Origin: Neptunicella sp048268085
GTDB taxonomy: Bacteria; Pseudomonadota; Gammaproteobacteria; Enterobacterales; Alteromonadaceae
Reading direction: 5' to 3'
NCBI RefSeq assembly: GCF_048268085.1
Contig: NZ_JBLWWF010000009.1
Location: 1-64,000, forward strand
Length of the DNA: 64,000 nt
A program made the position numbers and the translations under genes. Numbering within the stretch: position 1 is the first letter of the stretch; each line of letters opens with the position of its first letter. Of the stretch, positions 61,683 to 64,000 are shown piece after piece. The notes beneath the pieces were generated by a model. The model had not been told where the DNA came from. It saw nothing but the letters and a program-made list of their open reading frames with translations, and ran no database searches.

Positions 61683-63542
61683 ATGCGCCATGCTCTGATA
61701 TTATGCGCCTTAGTTGGATTGCTGGCAGCCTGCCAGCCTAACGATTCAACGTCGCAGTCCACCACCAAAACACCGGAAGCGGCAAAAGCCAAGCTCACCG
61801 AAACTCAAAGACTCAATCGCTGGTTTGCCAAAAAATACGAAGAAAAATTGCAAATGAGTCCGATTGAAATGACCTTTCTGGGCCGCAAAGACAAATATGA
61901 CCAAATCGATGATATGTCACTGGCCGCCGAGCAAAAAATGCTAGCCTGGCAAGGTGAAACCGTCAAAGAAATGAAGGCTAACTTTGACTATGACAAATTG
62001 GATTTGGAAGCGAAAACCTCCTACGACATTTGGGTTTATCAGTACGAACTAGAGCTTGCCGGTCAGCAATTTGTGCATAACCGCTATATTTTTACTCAGA
62101 TGCAGGGCATACAATCGTTTATGGCCCAATTCCTAATCAGCTTTCATAAAGTAGACGATGAAAGCGATATGCTAGCCTATAACAAACGTATTGGAGGGGT
62201 ATCCACCGCCATCCATGATTTACTGACTCAAGCTCAAGTGAATACCGACCATTCAGTGCGTCCTCCTCGCTATGCGTATGAAGCCGTAATCAAAGAAGCC
62301 ACTGCGCAAATTACCGGCAATCCGTTTACTCAAAGTGATGACGATTCACCACTATGGGCGGATGCCAAAGCCAAGATTCTGGCTTTAATGGCCGATAAAA
62401 ATGTTAGCGAAGAACGCGCGAATGAAATACTGCAAGAAACCAAGCAGGCATTACTGACTGAATTTCAACCCGCCTATCAGGAATTGATCGACTGGTTCTC
62501 TAAAGATATGCCCAACAGTGATGAACAAGCTAAAGGGGCAGCAAGCTTGCCTGATGGGATGGCTTACTATAACTATCAATTGCAAAAAAGTACCACGACC
62601 CATTTAACTGCCGATGAAATCCATCAATTAGGTTTAAATGAAGTCGAACGTCTTACCGCAGAAATGGAAGCAATAAAAAACAAAGTCGGTTTTGATGGAG
62701 ATCTTCATGCATTCTTCGAATTTATTCGTACCGACGATCAATTTTTCTATCCGGATACTGACGAAGGACGTCAAGCCTATCTGGATGATGCCCAAGCCTA
62801 TCTGGATTTTATTAAACAAAAACTACCGGAATACTTTGGCACCTTACCTAAAGCCGATTTAATCGTAAAACGGGTGGAGGCCTTCCGCGAACAACCCGGT
62901 GCAGCACAGCATTATTTCCCCGGTACTCCGGACGGATCGCGCCCCGGCATTTACTATGCTCATTTATCCGATATGCGTGCCATGCCCAAAAACGAAATGG
63001 AAGCAGTGGCTTATCATGAAGGTCTGCCCGGGCATCATATGCAAATTTCTATTGCTCAGGAACTCACCTCGGTACCTGAATTCAGAACTCAAGCCGGATT
63101 TACCGCTTATATAGAAGGCTGGGCGCTATACGCAGAATTACTCGCCAAAGAAATGGGCGCTTACCAGAACGATTATTCGGATTTTGGCCGACTCATCACT
63201 GAAATGTGGCGCGCCGTGCGTTTGGTAGTTGATACCGGTATTCATGCCAAGGGCTGGAGTGAAGAACAAGCGATTGCCTACTTTAAGGAAAAAACGCCCA
63301 TTGCCGCCGAAGCGATAAAATCTGAAGTTCGCCGTTATACGGTGTTGCCGGGACAGGCGACATCTTACAAAATCGGTATGCTTAAGATACTCGAATTGCG
63401 CCATATGGCCGAACAGCAGCTCGGTGAAAAATTTGATATCCGAGCCTTCCACGATACTGTACTAGATGGTGGTGCACTGCCTCTGGAGATTTTACAACGA
63501 CGTATCGAAAACTGGATCGAAGAAGTTAAAACCGCGGCTTAA
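61683..63542 (+). CDS. DUF885-family lipoprotein (putative zinc peptidase-like)
   Basis: 619 residues from ATG 61683 (AAGGAAA upstream); an opening at 61596 is rejected because the signal peptide begins at 61683. Lipobox LAAC. DUF885 landmarks: NRWFAKKYEEKLQMSP, a central helical body, and AYHEGLPGHHMQISIAQEL, an HExxxxHH motif expected to bind zinc. FTAYIEGWALYAELLAKEMG follows. Probably a surface or periplasmic peptidase; substrate unknown. Confidence 0.88.
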   Translation: MRHALILCALVGLLAACQPNDSTSQSTTKTPEAAKAKLTETQRLNRWFAKKYEEKLQMSPIEMTFLGRKDKYDQIDDMSLAAEQKMLAWQGETVKEMKANFDYDKLDLEAKTSYDIWVYQYELELAGQQFVHNRYIFTQMQGIQSFMAQFLISFHKVDDESDMLAYNKRIGGVSTAIHDLLTQAQVNTDHSVRPPRYAYEAVIKEATAQITGNPFTQSDDDSPLWADAKAKILALMADKNVSEERANEILQETKQALLTEFQPAYQELIDWFSKDMPNSDEQAKGAASLPDGMAYYNYQLQKSTTTHLTADEIHQLGLNEVERLTAEMEAIKNKVGFDGDLHAFFEFIRTDDQFFYPDTDEGRQAYLDDAQAYLDFIKQKLPEYFGTLPKADLIVKRVEAFREQPGAAQHYFPGTPDGSRPGIYYAHLSDMRAMPKNEMEAVAYHEGLPGHHMQISIAQELTSVPEFRTQAGFTAYIEGWALYAELLAKEMGAYQNDYSDFGRLITEMWRAVRLVVDTGIHAKGWSEEQAIAYFKEKTPIAAEAIKSEVRRYTVLPGQATSYKIGMLKILELRHMAEQQLGEKFDIRAFHDTVLDGGALPLEILQRRIENWIEEVKTAA

Positions 63543-63646
63543 CTACCAACCCGTGGTCCGGAGTATTTCCGGGTCACGGGTTTCAATCGCATAATTTTAA
63601 TTTCTGATTGAATCTCTGCCTACATTACATGCCATAATAACCCCCT

Positions 63647-64000
63647 ATGCGTATTTCACGATCAAACAGATTAATGACGAAAAGCTTTCTGCGATGGCAC
63701 TGGTTCATTATCCTGTTTATTCACCAAGCGGTAGCCGATACTATGCCTGAAGCGTTTCCTTTATCTGTTGAAGCACATCTAGAACAGCAATACCCCGAAC
63801 AAATTGTCCCTTTTTGGCAGCAACATATCATCACCGGTAATTTCACTGGCGTAAATAATATAACCATTGAATATGCCTATGTGATTAACCCTGATGCAAT
63901 CGGCAGCATTGTGATTTCCTCTGGCCGGATTGAGACCTTGTTAAAATACAAAGAAGTCATTTATGACCTGTATCACAATGGTTATTCGGTTTTTATCAAC
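63647..64000 (+). CDS. PldB-like lysophospholipase L2 (partial, runs off the right edge)
   Basis: An open frame of 118 codons from ATG 63647 (or ATG 63674) to the window end. A hydrophobic leader (WHWFIILFIHQAVA) is followed by FWQQHIITGNFTGVNNITIEYAYVIN and SIVISSGRIETLLKYKEVIYDLYHNGYSVF, matching the N-terminal part of lysophospholipase L2. The catalytic serine region is outside the window. Confidence 0.8.
   Translation, partial: MRISRSNRLMTKSFLRWHWFIILFIHQAVADTMPEAFPLSVEAHLEQQYPEQIVPFWQQHIITGNFTGVNNITIEYAYVINPDAIGSIVISSGRIETLLKYKEVIYDLYHNGYSVFIN

Noticed and set aside
63548..63582. AACCCGTG/CACGGGTT hairpin after the DUF885 gene as a terminator
   Set aside because: Stem is plausible but only TTT follows, so I did not list it as a supported terminator.
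1..64000. CRISPR array, tRNA or rRNA genes
   Set aside because: No regularly spaced direct repeats and no tRNA- or rRNA-like segments were seen in the intergenic regions.

Overview
The window is a chromosomal segment of a marine-type gammaproteobacterium, most likely Alteromonadales. I base this on recognisable family content (PanP-type decarboxylase, TamAB, an OlsF-like acyltransferase, a divergent argE / argCBFGHA cluster, xylan enzymes, a KdpDE-like pair) and on codon style; I cannot name a genus or species. Gene density is high. I see no rRNA, tRNA, CRISPR array, integrase or phage structural gene. Both edges cut genes: a PAS chemoreceptor at the left and a PldB-like lysophospholipase at the right.

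Layout. 1-4.4 kb: chemoreceptor, PLP decarboxylase panP, a degenerate EAL protein and a GNAT. 4.4-9.9 kb: tamB-tamA. 10-14.5 kb: OlsF-like two-domain acyltransferase, LpxH-like phosphoesterase, yadGH-type ABC exporter. 14.5-20.4 kb: DEDDh exonuclease without a normal start codon, GH19 endolysin-like enzyme, a MITE-like element, a SpoIIAA-like protein, a small K+ channel, a META-MliC lipoprotein, an MDR reductase and malic enzyme. 20.5-30.9 kb: glucuronoxylan enzymes (GH3 beta-xylosidase, GH67 alpha-glucuronidase, SGNH acetylesterase) surrounding a truncated-KdpD/KdpE pair and trkH. 31-37.9 kb: accessory genes, including a TetR-controlled SDR with paired operators, an AT-rich islet, a lipoprotein that looks like the VHL beta domain, an Xre/DUF2975 pair and a Rap1a-like orphan.

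38-50 kb is a defence island. A condensin-like operon of the Wadjet/MksBEF type (SMC ATPase, MksE-like, kleisin-like) is separated from its presumed Toprim nuclease subunit by about 3.8 kb. That gap holds palindromic elements, a HEPN-NB-ARC-TPR STAND gene bounded by attC-like inverted repeats, and a NYN-LOTUS gene. A HipBA-type toxin-antitoxin module with a repeated operator-like motif follows. This is the part of the window most likely to be a novel or composite system.

50-64 kb: an EF-hand-like protein, a solute-binding protein next to a diguanylate cyclase, then arginine biosynthesis. argC, argB, argF, argG, argH and argA form one tightly packed minus-strand operon divergent from argE, with two ArgR-box-like sites 21 bp apart between argC and argE. 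A DUF885 lipoprotein follows argE.
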